A DNA stretch of 64,000 nt. Source: Shimia aestuarii. Lineage in GTDB: Bacteria; Pseudomonadota; Alphaproteobacteria; Rhodobacterales; Rhodobacteraceae. The notes below the pieces were generated by a model. That model did no database searches and was not told the DNA's origin. It worked only from the letters and a program-made list of their open reading frames with translations. The stretch is taken from NCBI RefSeq assembly GCF_900114635.1, contig NZ_FOTQ01000001.1, positions 1,116,001 to 1,180,000 of the forward strand. Direction: 5' to 3'. The position numbers and the translations under genes were made by a program. Of this stretch, positions 17,085 through 25,649 are shown one piece after another. Numbering within the stretch: position 1 is the first letter of the stretch; every line of letters begins with the position of its first letter.

Positions 17085-18005
17085 TCAGCCTTGCGGTGTC
17101 ATGGTCTTGCGCGCCGAGCGTTTCAGGCCGAGCTGACGTTCGCGCCAAATGATCAGAACCCCGGCAAAAATGATGATCGCGGCGCCGACGAGCATGAACG
17201 GAGTGGGCACTTCATCAAACCAGACATAGCCGATCACCAACGCGAACAGGATCGCCGAGTAGTCGAACGGCGCCACGGTTGAAGCCGGGGCATATCGGTA
17301 GCTTGTTGTCAGAAAAATCTGGGCAATGCCGCCCAGCAACCCGGCGCCGATCAACAGCAGCATTTCCCACCCCGTCGGGATCACCCAGCCAAAGGGCAGC
17401 GTCAAAAGCGACAGGCCGGTCGCGGTGAGCGAGAAGTAGAACACGATGGCGGAGGTCTCTTCCGATTGCACCAGCTTGCGGATGTGAATCTGCGCCAGCG
17501 CGCGAAAAACCGCGGACCCAAGAACCAGCATCACACCCAACGCAGCCGCGTCTGTCGCTGCCCCTCCGCCAAAGATCGTCAGGCGCGGCCAAAGTACGAT
17601 CATGACTCCTGCCAAGCCAATCGCCACGGCGGTGAGGCGAAAGGCGCGCACGGTTTCCCCGAGGAACATCGCGGCAAAAATCACCGTCAAGAGCGGCGCG
17701 GTGAACCCGATGGCGGTCACCTCGGGCAGCGGCAGATACCCCAGCGACGCAAAGCCCAGCGCCATGGCCGTCGTACCGATCAGACCGCGCCAGAAATGAC
17801 CCATCGGGTTCTTGACCCTGAACCCTGTCGCGAGATCTCCGCGTTGCCAGAGCCAGGCCACAATCACAGGCAGAGCGATCGCTGAACGAAAAAACACCGC
17901 CTGCCCGGTTGGAACGTGGCCCGCCGTCGCCTTGATGAACGCAGCCATGACCGAAAACAGGCCCACGGCAACAAGCATATAGAGAATTCCACGGGCCGGA
18001 TTCAT
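17085..18005 (-). CDS. DMT-superfamily (EamA) permease
   Basis: Ten-helix inner-membrane transporter made of two EamA repeats, roughly residues 5-135 and 145-285. Typical pieces are the amphipathic start ILYMLVAVGLFSVMAAFIKA, FFRSAIALPVIVAWLW, and in each repeat a proline/glycine-rich helix end such as YLPLPEVTAIGFTAPLLTVIFAA and YRYAPASTVAPFDYSAILFALVIG. The start at 18005 is chosen because family members begin with this short cytoplasmic lead; an ATG at 18050 would add 15 polar residues. It is divergent from matB. The substrate cannot be inferred; members export amino acids, drugs or take up nucleotide-type compounds. Confidence 0.9.
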   Translation of the reverse strand: MNPARGILYMLVAVGLFSVMAAFIKATAGHVPTGQAVFFRSAIALPVIVAWLWQRGDLATGFRVKNPMGHFWRGLIGTTAMALGFASLGYLPLPEVTAIGFTAPLLTVIFAAMFLGETVRAFRLTAVAIGLAGVMIVLWPRLTIFGGGAATDAAALGVMLVLGSAVFRALAQIHIRKLVQSEETSAIVFYFSLTATGLSLLTLPFGWVIPTGWEMLLLIGAGLLGGIAQIFLTTSYRYAPASTVAPFDYSAILFALVIGYVWFDEVPTPFMLVGAAIIIFAGVLIIWRERQLGLKRSARKTMTPQG

Positions 18006-18128
18006 GGCGACACCCTGTCGATCGAAACACCATTTTGTTAACAGCTTCATCGCCTCGTGGAAACCTCCCCCTTGATCTTTGCCTGACAGGGCGCGAAGAC
18101 ATGGACACGTTCAAAGGAGGCCTCCCGC

Positions 18129-19631
18129 ATGTATGAGCAAAACCACCTGATTGCGCGACTGCGCGCGGCATCTCTGGGACAGGATGACCGGGTGTTTGCC
18201 GAGAGTCCGGGGTGTGCCCCGATCTCTTTTGGCGCGCTTTTTGCCGGGGCGGAGTGCATGGCCGCAGCCTTGCAGACGCTGGGCGTTGAACCGGGCGACC
18301 GGGTGGCGGTGCAGGTCGAAAAAACCATCGAAGCGATCCAGCTATATCTGGGCACGGTCATGGCCGGCGGGGTCTTCCTGCCGCTCAACACCGCCTATAC
18401 CACGCCCGAGGTCGCCTATTTCCTTGGGGATGCCACACCGCGCGTCGTGGTCTGCGACCCGGCGCGAGAGGCCGACATTGCCGGGATCACCGGGGATGCA
18501 AAGGTCATGACGCTGGATGCGAACGGTTCAGGCAGCATGGCCGACGCCGCAAGCGCTCAGACCGGGTTCTTACCCGTGGCGCGCGCCGCGGATGATCTCG
18601 CCGCGATCCTCTATACCTCGGGCACCACAGGCCGCTCCAAGGGCGCGATGCTCAGCCATGACAATCTGTCTTCCAACTCGGAAACTTTGCGCGACACGTG
18701 GCGCTTTACCGACAGGGATGTGCTGATCCACGCCCTGCCGATCTTTCACACGCACGGGCTTTTCGTGGCCACCAATGTTGCGCTTCTGGCCGGGGCTTCG
18801 GTGGTGTTTCTTGCCAAGTTCGACGCCGATGCCATTCTTGAGGCGATGCCGCGGGCGACCAGCCTGATGGGGGTGCCGACCTTCTACACACGGCTTCTGG
18901 ACGATCCGCGCCTCGACAGGACGCGCGCCGCCAACATGCGCCTGTTCATTTCAGGCTCTGCGCCGCTTCTGGTGGACACGCATGAGAAATGGGAGGCCCG
19001 CACCGGGCATCGGATTCTCGAACGTTATGGCATGACTGAAACCAACATGAGCACGTCGAACCCCTATGAGGGGGAACGACGCGCCGGGACGGTGGGGTTC
19101 CCCTTGCCCCGTGTCGAGGCGCGCATCCGTCTGAAGGGCGAAGAGGTCGCCCAAGGCGAGATTGGCGTTCTGGAAGTGCGCGGTCCAAACGTGTTTCAAG
19201 GCTATTGGCAGATGCCGGAAAAGACCGCAGAAGAGCTGTTGCCCGATGGCTGGTTCATCACCGGCGATTTGGCCAAGATGGACGCGGATGGCTATGTCAC
19301 CATCGTTGGGCGGGACAAGGATCTGGTGATCACCGGCGGCTTCAACGTCTATCCCAAAGAGGTCGAGAGCCTGATTGATGACCTGCCTGGCATCAAGGAA
19401 AGCGCTGTGATCGGCGTGCCCCACCCCGACTTTGGCGAAGCGGTGGTGGCGGTTGTCGTGCCCGAGGGCGACGCCCCGGCCCCCGAGGCGATCACCGAAC
19501 CGCTGGCGGCGCAATTGGCCAAGTTCAAGCAGCCCAAGAGCGTGATCTTCCTGTCTGAACTGCCGCGCAACACCATGGGCAAAGTGCAGAAAAAGGCGCT
19601 GCGCGAAACCTACGCCAACCTGTTCCAATAA
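18129..19631 (+). CDS. matB: Malonyl-CoA synthetase (malonate-CoA ligase)
   Basis: AMP-forming ligase that makes malonyl-CoA from malonate, CoA and ATP. The 500-residue protein has the adenylate signature LYTSGTTGRSKGAMLSHDNL near residue 160, and stretches I recognise from MatB: LIHALPIFHTHGLFVATNVAL, MGVPTFYTRLL, RLFISGSAPLL, ERYGMTETNMSTSNPY, DLVITGGFNVYPKEVES, and the C-terminal PRNTMGKVQKKALRETY with the catalytic lysine. AAAGGAGGCCTCCCGC precedes the ATG. No malonyl-CoA decarboxylase gene lies beside it; a P450 gene follows after 62 bases and an AEC permease, a family that includes malonate carriers, converges on that. Confidence 0.94.
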   Translation: MYEQNHLIARLRAASLGQDDRVFAESPGCAPISFGALFAGAECMAAALQTLGVEPGDRVAVQVEKTIEAIQLYLGTVMAGGVFLPLNTAYTTPEVAYFLGDATPRVVVCDPAREADIAGITGDAKVMTLDANGSGSMADAASAQTGFLPVARAADDLAAILYTSGTTGRSKGAMLSHDNLSSNSETLRDTWRFTDRDVLIHALPIFHTHGLFVATNVALLAGASVVFLAKFDADAILEAMPRATSLMGVPTFYTRLLDDPRLDRTRAANMRLFISGSAPLLVDTHEKWEARTGHRILERYGMTETNMSTSNPYEGERRAGTVGFPLPRVEARIRLKGEEVAQGEIGVLEVRGPNVFQGYWQMPEKTAEELLPDGWFITGDLAKMDADGYVTIVGRDKDLVITGGFNVYPKEVESLIDDLPGIKESAVIGVPHPDFGEAVVAVVVPEGDAPAPEAITEPLAAQLAKFKQPKSVIFLSELPRNTMGKVQKKALRETYANLFQ

Positions 19632-19693
19632 CGCGCAACGCTTGCCCTTGGTGACAGGGGCTGAAAGACTGGCGGGCGGAGGAGACCCGCCCC

Positions 19694-20851
19694 ATGTCTA
19701 ACGCCCCCATGTTCGAGATTGACCCGCAGGCTTTCTGGCAAGACCCCTACCCCACGCTCAAGCGGATGCGGGCCGAGGCGCCGATCGCCTATGTTCCGCA
19801 ACTGGGCGCGACGCTGATCACGCGGCGCGATGCGATTTTTGAGAACGAAAAGAAGATCGAGGTGTTTTCGTCGGATCAGCCGGACGGGTTGATGACCGTG
19901 CTGATGGGTCAGAATATGATGCGCAAGGACGGCGCAGACCATGCGGCCGAGCGCAAGGCGATCTTCCCCACCGTATCGCCCAAGACCGTGCGGGACGTCT
20001 GGAAGGCCCAGTTCGAAGCGGCGACGCGGGATGTGCTTGAACGGGTCCGACCGCTGGGTGCGACCGATCTGGTGGCCGAGATCGCACGCCCCATTTCAGG
20101 TGAGGCGCTCAAGGCGATGACGGGGCTCACAAATATGGCGTGGCAGGAGATGGACCGCGTCAGCCAGGGCATGATCGATGGCTGCGCAAATTATGCAGGC
20201 GACCCCAAGGTCGAGGCCCATTGCCATGACTGCACCGCCTCGATTGACGCCCATATCGACGCGCGCCTGCCCGCGCTCAGGGCTGCGCCGGATCCTTCGC
20301 TTTTGTCGGTCATGCTGGAGGCGGGCCTGCCGATGGAAGCAATCCGCGCCAATGTGAAACTGGCGATCAGCGGTGGGCAGAATGAACCGCGCGACGCGAT
20401 TGCCGGGGCGGTTTGGGCGCTGCTGACTCACCCTGACCAGCTTGCGCTGGTGCGCGACGGCGCGGCCACGTGGCAGCAGGTGTTCGAGGAATACGCCCGC
20501 TGGATTTCCCCCATTGGCATGTCGCCGCGCCGGGTGGCTCAACCCTATGAGACCCAAGGCGTGCGTTTTGAGCCGGAGGACCGCGTGTTCCTGATGTTCG
20601 GCTCGGGCAATCGGGATGAAGCGGTCTTTGCCCGCCCGGATGTCTTTGACATCACACAGGATTGCGGCCCGGCGATCAGCTTTGGCGCAGGCCCGCATTT
20701 CTGTGCCGGGGCATGGGCGGCGCGCTGTCTGATTGCCGAGGTGGCCTTGCCGATGATCTTCGACACGCTGCCGGGTCTTCACCTTGATGGCGCGGCACCC
20801 TTTGGTGGATGGGCGTTTCGCGGCCCCTTGCGCGTGCCGGTCGCGTGGTAA
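19694..20851 (+). CDS. Cytochrome P450 with atypical I-helix
   Basis: Soluble bacterial haem monooxygenase of 385 residues. The haem-thiolate loop is FGAGPHFCAGA with Cys337, and the K-helix ExxR pair is Glu266-Arg269. The oxygen-activating I-helix, normally AGxET or AGxDT, reads SGGQNEPRD at residues 226-234, so the usual acid-threonine pair is acid-proline. This could mark a subfamily using another proton path, or a peroxygenase-like chemistry. It follows matB by 62 bases on the same strand and is probably co-transcribed. No ferredoxin or reductase gene is adjacent. Substrate unknown. Confidence 0.94.
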   Translation: MSNAPMFEIDPQAFWQDPYPTLKRMRAEAPIAYVPQLGATLITRRDAIFENEKKIEVFSSDQPDGLMTVLMGQNMMRKDGADHAAERKAIFPTVSPKTVRDVWKAQFEAATRDVLERVRPLGATDLVAEIARPISGEALKAMTGLTNMAWQEMDRVSQGMIDGCANYAGDPKVEAHCHDCTASIDAHIDARLPALRAAPDPSLLSVMLEAGLPMEAIRANVKLAISGGQNEPRDAIAGAVWALLTHPDQLALVRDGAATWQQVFEEYARWISPIGMSPRRVAQPYETQGVRFEPEDRVFLMFGSGNRDEAVFARPDVFDITQDCGPAISFGAGPHFCAGAWAARCLIAEVALPMIFDTLPGLHLDGAAPFGGWAFRGPLRVPVAW

Positions 20852-20855
20852 GGCC

Positions 20856-21800
20856 TCAGACCAACAGGAAAAGCAGCACCGAAAGCGTGACAAAGGCGCC
20901 CGAGGTGGCCATCAGCATCGCGATGGACGCGGCTCCTTCCAGCCCCTGTTCCTGAGCCAGAACCGTGTAGATGCCAAACATCGGCATCGCCGCCGACAGG
21001 ATCACCGCCACGTGCAGATCAGCAGGCAGCACCACCCAGCCCAATGCCATCAGCGCCGCCGCGCTCAGGGCGACCAGAACGGGGTGCAGGATCAGCTTGC
21101 CCAAGGCAATTTGCACGGCCATCTTCCAGTTGCCCTTCATCGGCAGGCCCACCAGCGATCCCCCGATCACGATCAGCGACAGGGCCGACGCCGAGGCCGC
21201 AAGCATCTGGAACAGGCGCGCGGCGGGACCGGGCAGCGGGATTTGCAGCAGGGACACCAACAGACCCAATAGCAGGCCGATCACCATCGGACGGCGCAGC
21301 ACGCCCCAAAGCACCTTGCCGATCAACCGCATCGGCGAAAGGCCCGGCTGATCCTTGGCCAGCTCCATCAACATCAGGCAGAGCGGGATCAGGACCACGT
21401 TTTCCACCAGCATATTGAGGGCAAGGATCACCCCGGCCAGATCGGGGAACACCAAAAGCATGGTCGGATAGCCCACGAAGCCGGAATTGGGACAGGTCGA
21501 CCCCATCACGGCGATCGCGCGCCGCGGGCGGTCGGCGGCGGTGAGGCTGAACCATGCGAAACTCAATCCGAGTGTCAGAACGCCGCCCACAAGGAATACC
21601 AGCATGTAGTCGGGCCGTATGACCTCAGACAGATTGCGGCTTGCCACGGCGTGAAAGATCAAGGCAGGCAGCGCGATATCCATCACGTATTTGCCCAGCA
21701 CACGCAGATCGGCGGGTTTGAACCACCCGCGCCAGACGATCAGGTAGCCAATCGCGATGGCGGCATAGATCGGAAAGGTGATGGCAAGGATCTGGGTCAT
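20856..21800 (-). CDS. AEC-family (auxin efflux carrier/malonate-type) permease
   Basis: Integral membrane transporter of 314 residues with about ten hydrophobic helices and the family's central break, here around GSTCPNSGFVGYPTMLLVF (residues about 103-121). The C-terminal end LPADLHVAVILSAAMPMFGIYTVLA is typical. The start MTQILAITF at 21800 overlaps the stop of the HD-domain gene (ATGA), supporting translational coupling. The AEC family includes MdcF-type malonate carriers, and matB lies just beyond the P450 gene, so malonate uptake is a reasonable guess, though the operon partner here is the HD protein. Confidence 0.9.
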   Translation of the reverse strand: MTQILAITFPIYAAIAIGYLIVWRGWFKPADLRVLGKYVMDIALPALIFHAVASRNLSEVIRPDYMLVFLVGGVLTLGLSFAWFSLTAADRPRRAIAVMGSTCPNSGFVGYPTMLLVFPDLAGVILALNMLVENVVLIPLCLMLMELAKDQPGLSPMRLIGKVLWGVLRRPMVIGLLLGLLVSLLQIPLPGPAARLFQMLAASASALSLIVIGGSLVGLPMKGNWKMAVQIALGKLILHPVLVALSAAALMALGWVVLPADLHVAVILSAAMPMFGIYTVLAQEQGLEGAASIAMLMATSGAFVTLSVLLFLLV

Positions 21801-22459
21801 GTCGGATCGGCCCAACCCCGAGGCCCGGTTGTACCGATCTCCTCAGCCAGCCCGTCGATAAAGCGCAGCATCCGGGCGCAGCGTTCTTGCGCTAGGGCGC
21901 GCCCCGCCTCTGTGAGCATATCTTCCGGCAGGCGCAAAAGCTTGGCAGGCCAATGATCGAGCGCAAACGCCGTGTCATCCAGCTCCCTGCCCGAGGCAAA
22001 AGGATCACCCGGATCGTAAAACGTGCGCCCCAGTGCACCGGAGACGGCAAAGCAACGGGCAATCCCAATCGCACCCAGCGCATCGAGACGATCCGCATCG
22101 CGCAGGATACGGGATTCGGGTGTCTTTGGAGGAATACCAGCCGAAAAACTGTGCGCCTTGATAGCATGGCGTGCCGCTGCAATCGCTTCCGGCGCAAAGC
22201 CCAGTGCGTAAAGGATCGGACCCGCCGCGTCCGCCGCCAGAGTCGACGCCTTGGCGCGGTTGGGCGCATCCTTGGGCAGGTTGACAAGATCGTGCAGGTA
22301 ACAGGCCGCCAGCAAAACCGGCTTGTCCACGTTGGTTATGTCCGCTGCAATCCGCTGGGCATTGGCCCAGACACGGTCAAGATGAGCAAGATCATGGGCA
22401 GGGTCAGTAGCCATATGCTCGGAGGCGACCCGGCGTAGCTGATCCCGCAAGCCCTGCAT
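21797..22459 (-). CDS. HD-domain metal-dependent phosphohydrolase
   Basis: Cytosolic protein of about 220 residues resembling YedJ-type HD hydrolases. The metal site is visible as HDLAHLDRVWANA (about residues 25-37), CYLHDLVNLPKD (about 55-65), AIKAHSFSAG and LRDADRLDALGAIGIAR (about 115-135). The start at 22459 places it one base after the aroC stop codon, and its own stop overlaps the AEC permease start, forming a run aroC-HD-AEC. HD proteins hydrolyse nucleotides or other phosphoesters; the substrate is not apparent. Confidence 0.88.
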   Translation of the reverse strand: MQGLRDQLRRVASEHMATDPAHDLAHLDRVWANAQRIAADITNVDKPVLLAACYLHDLVNLPKDAPNRAKASTLAADAAGPILYALGFAPEAIAAARHAIKAHSFSAGIPPKTPESRILRDADRLDALGAIGIARCFAVSGALGRTFYDPGDPFASGRELDDTAFALDHWPAKLLRLPEDMLTEAGRALAQERCARMLRFIDGLAEEIGTTGPRGWADPT

Positions 22460-22460
22460 G

Positions 22461-23564
22461 TCAGCCGATCTTGCCGCGGTTTTCTCCGACCTGCCCACGA
22501 TGCAAGAGCATGTGGTCGAGGATCACGCAGGCCATCATCGCTTCCCCGACCGGGACGGCACGAATGCCCACGCAGGGATCGTGACGGCCCTTGGTAATCA
22601 CGTCGATCGGGCTGCCGTCCTTGCGGATCGACTTGCGCGGAGACAGGATCGACGACGTGGGCTTCACCGCAAACCGAACAACGACGTCCTGCCCGGTGGA
22701 AATCCCGCCAAGAATGCCCCCGGCGTGGTTGGAACTGTATTCCGGGCCATTCTCGCCCATGGTGATCTCGTCGGCATTCTCGGTGCCCCTGAGACGCGCC
22801 GCAGCCATGCCTTCCCCGATCTCCACGCCTTTGACCGCGTTGATCGACATCATCGCGGCGGCCAGATCGGTGTCGAGTTTGCCATAGACAGGCGCGCCCA
22901 GACCGGCGGGCACGTTGCGCGCCACGACCTCGACAATGGCACCAACCGAGTCATGCGCCTTGCGCAGGGCCAGAAGATAGGCTTCCCATTCCTGCGCCAC
23001 TTCGGGGCCTTGCGGGATCCAGAAATCATTCTGCCCGATGGCGTCCCAGTCAAACGTGCTGCGGTCAATCTCGAGATCGCCCATCGCCACCATGTAGCCG
23101 GTGATTTCGACATTCGGAGCCAGCGCCTTGATCGCCTCGCGCGCCACGCCCCCGGCGGCAACCCGCGCGGCCGTCTCGCGCGCGGAACTGCGTCCACCGC
23201 CGCGATAGTCACGGATGCCGTATTTCTGCCAATAGGTGATATCGGCATGACCCGGCCGGAAGGTCTCGGAAATGTCACCGTAATCCTTGCTGCGCTGATC
23301 GGTGTTTTCGATCATCAGCTGGATCGGTGTCCCGGTGGACTGGCCCTCGAAAACGCCGGACAGAATCTTCACCGCGTCCGGTTCGTTGCGCTGGGTCGTG
23401 TTCTTGTTCTGACCGGGGCGCCGCTTGTCGAGCCAGTGCTGAAGCATCTCCGCCTCGATCGGCACGCCCGGAGGACAGCCATCCACCGTTGCACCAAGCG
23501 CGGGCCCATGGCTCTCGCCCCAGGTGGTGACGCGGAAAAGATGGCCAAAGCTGTTCATCGACAT
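22461..23564 (-). CDS. aroC: Chorismate synthase
   Basis: Converts 5-enolpyruvylshikimate 3-phosphate to chorismate using reduced FMN, the last step of the shikimate pathway. The 367-residue protein carries the signature [18 protein letters not shown] near the N-terminus, [30 protein letters not shown] near residue 105, and FAVKPTSSI with [17 protein letters not shown] near the C-terminus. AGGAG lies 11 bases before the first of two possible ATGs. A monofunctional chorismate mutase, which uses its product, is encoded at 49661. Confidence 0.98.
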   Translation of the reverse strand: MSMNSFGHLFRVTTWGESHGPALGATVDGCPPGVPIEAEMLQHWLDKRRPGQNKNTTQRNEPDAVKILSGVFEGQSTGTPIQLMIENTDQRSKDYGDISETFRPGHADITYWQKYGIRDYRGGGRSSARETAARVAAGGVAREAIKALAPNVEITGYMVAMGDLEIDRSTFDWDAIGQNDFWIPQGPEVAQEWEAYLLALRKAHDSVGAIVEVVARNVPAGLGAPVYGKLDTDLAAAMMSINAVKGVEIGEGMAAARLRGTENADEITMGENGPEYSSNHAGGILGGISTGQDVVVRFAVKPTSSILSPRKSIRKDGSPIDVITKGRHDPCVGIRAVPVGEAMMACVILDHMLLHRGQVGENRGKIG

Positions 23565-23647
23565 GGGCGGGCGGGCTCCTGAAAATCTTCGAGGTGTCTA
23601 ACGGTCAGCGCGCCATTGCTCAAGGGTCTTTGCCTTTGTCGCCACCC

Positions 23648-24445
23648 CTATCCAAAGCGATAGCTTGATGCCGTCACGCCGCCCCGGATGTTCTCCTGAT
23701 GATAGACGCGGCTTGCGGCATCGGCCTCGGCGGCCCCGAGGGCCACGAACAGCGGCACGAGATGATCTTCTTCCTTGTGACATACGCGGGCAAATGGACC
23801 CTGTTCCCAGTCAAGCAACTGCGCGGTGCGCTCGGTGGGGGATCGTTTGAGAACCTCACCAAGCCAGGCGTCGAATTTCTCCGACGGCTCCTTGGCTGAG
23901 GGATTGAAAAGCCGCAGGTTGTGAAAGCTCAGCCCCGACCCCACGATCAGCACCCCCTGATCGCGCAAGGGGGCCAGCGCGCGTCCAAGTGCAAAATGCT
24001 CTGCCGGGTCATAGGACTCGCGCATCGAAACCTGCAAAAGGGGCACATCGGCCTTTGGGTACATGACCGCCATCGGCACGAACGTGCCATGATCAAACCC
24101 CTGTGCGGCATCAAGCCGGGTAGGAAGCCCCGCATCCGAAATCAACTGCGCGATCTCTTCGGCCAAATCGGGCGCACCCGGGGCGGGATAACTGATCTCG
24201 TAAGTGTGAGGCGGGAAGTTATAGTAATCGTACACCATCGGCGGGCGGGGCGAGGACATGACTGCGTATTCATTCCCCTCCCAATGGCCAGAGATCATCA
24301 GCACGGCCTTGGGGCGGGTGGCGATTTCCTCGGGCATTCTGGCCAGCGACTCGGCCAATGGCGCAAACTCGGCGGCCATCTCGGGAATCCATGGCCACGG
24401 TCCCCCACCATGCGAGATGAAATAAGTTGGCAGGCGCGTGTTCAT
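23648..24445 (-). CDS. 4,5-DOPA dioxygenase extradiol-like (LigB/YgiD) protein
   Basis: Member of the LigB superfamily related to YgiD and plant DODA, 265 residues. Probable metal ligands are His12 in SHGGGP, His54 in SGHWEG, and His175 in GSGLSFHN; His119 in GFDHGTFVPM matches the conserved acid-base histidine. These enzymes open the ring of catechols such as L-DOPA, with zinc or iron. GGAGAGTCACC precedes the ATG. It stands alone between aroC and a zinc alcohol dehydrogenase gene, all on the minus strand with gaps of about 80-100 bases. Substrate unproven. Confidence 0.92.
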   Translation of the reverse strand: MNTRLPTYFISHGGGPWPWIPEMAAEFAPLAESLARMPEEIATRPKAVLMISGHWEGNEYAVMSSPRPPMVYDYYNFPPHTYEISYPAPGAPDLAEEIAQLISDAGLPTRLDAAQGFDHGTFVPMAVMYPKADVPLLQVSMRESYDPAEHFALGRALAPLRDQGVLIVGSGLSFHNLRLFNPSAKEPSEKFDAWLGEVLKRSPTERTAQLLDWEQGPFARVCHKEEDHLVPLFVALGAAEADAASRVYHQENIRGGVTASSYRFG

Positions 24446-24548
24446 GGTGACTCTCCTTGGTTACGATACTACCGCCAAGATAGCCCCGCCACCAACGCAC
24501 AAAAGGCAAAAGATGACACAGGGTATGTGCGAATTTGCGCGAAGCAGC

Positions 24549-25532
24549 TCAGGGCACCAGCACCGCCGCTCCCTGCAACCGCCCCGCCCGCAAATCGTCG
24601 AGCGCCCTGTTCGCGTCCTCCAGCGGATAGGCCGTCGTCTCGGTTTGAACCCCCGCCACCGCGGCCAGCGGAAAGAACGCCTCCCCATCCGCGCGGGTCA
24701 GGTTTGCCACAGAGCGGATTTCGCGTTCTTCCCACAGATCCGCATAGGGGAAGGCCGGGATGTCGCTCATGTGGATGCCCCCAGACACAACGCGCCCGCC
24801 CTTGCGGACGTCCTTGAGCGCCTTGGGAATGAGCGCCCCTACCGGCGCAAACAGGATCGCCGCGTCCAACGGCTCAGGGCTTGGCGTGGTCGACGCCCCA
24901 GCCCATGCCGCGCCAAGGCGCAACGCAAAATCCTGCGCCTCCCGGTCGCCGTCACTCGTGAAGGCCAGCACTTTGCGGCCCTGCCAGACGGCAATCTGAC
25001 ACAGGATATGCGCCGCCGCGCCAAAGCCATACAGCCCCAGAACCTTGCCCTCGCCGGCAAGGCACAAGCTGCGATACCCGATCAACCCGGCACACAGCAG
25101 CGGGGCAAGGGCAACCGGGTCGCCGTCTTCGGGCAAGGCAAAGGTGAAATCGGTATGGGCAAGGCAGTATTCGGCATAGCCGCCGTCAAAGGTATATCCC
25201 GTGAACAATGGCGCGTCGCACAGGTTTTCCCGGTGTTCCGCGCAATAGGCACATGTCCCGCAGGCATGGCCCAACCACGGCACCCCTACCCTCTGGCCTG
25301 CGTCATAGCCAGCCACACCCGGCCCCAGTGCAGCAATGCGCCCGACAATCTCGTGCCCCGGCACAAGGGGCAGCTTGGGTGATGTAAGATCCCCGTCAGC
25401 CACATGCAGATCGGTGCGACAAACACCGCACGCCTCGACCCTGATCAGAACCTGTCCCGGTCCGGGTACCGGACAGGGAATGTCACGTAGGGCCAAGGGC
25501 CGACCCTGCTGCTCCAGAACCATGGCACGCAT
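24549..25532 (-). CDS. Zinc-dependent alcohol dehydrogenase family protein
   Basis: Medium-chain dehydrogenase of about 327 residues. Catalytic zinc ligands are in CGVCRTDLH (Cys near 37) and GHEIVGR (His near 60); the structural zinc cluster is CGTCAYCAEHRENLC near 89-103; the cofactor fold begins VLGLYGFGAAAH near residue 162. The ATG at 25532 is supported by AAGGAGGTGCAT directly upstream. The closest type by pattern is the AdhA-like branch acting on primary alcohols, but the substrate is inferred from family only. Confidence 0.93.
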   Translation of the reverse strand: MRAMVLEQQGRPLALRDIPCPVPGPGQVLIRVEACGVCRTDLHVADGDLTSPKLPLVPGHEIVGRIAALGPGVAGYDAGQRVGVPWLGHACGTCAYCAEHRENLCDAPLFTGYTFDGGYAEYCLAHTDFTFALPEDGDPVALAPLLCAGLIGYRSLCLAGEGKVLGLYGFGAAAHILCQIAVWQGRKVLAFTSDGDREAQDFALRLGAAWAGASTTPSPEPLDAAILFAPVGALIPKALKDVRKGGRVVSGGIHMSDIPAFPYADLWEEREIRSVANLTRADGEAFFPLAAVAGVQTETTAYPLEDANRALDDLRAGRLQGAAVLVP

Positions 25533-25649
25533 ATGCACCTCCTTGCCGTTCCTCAAAGTCTAGCAGGGTATGGGATGGCATCCGATGAGGTGGATCAACT
25601 TTGCATGGCGCCCTGGCCAGCGTTGGTTTGAAACGGAAATTGCAGTAGC

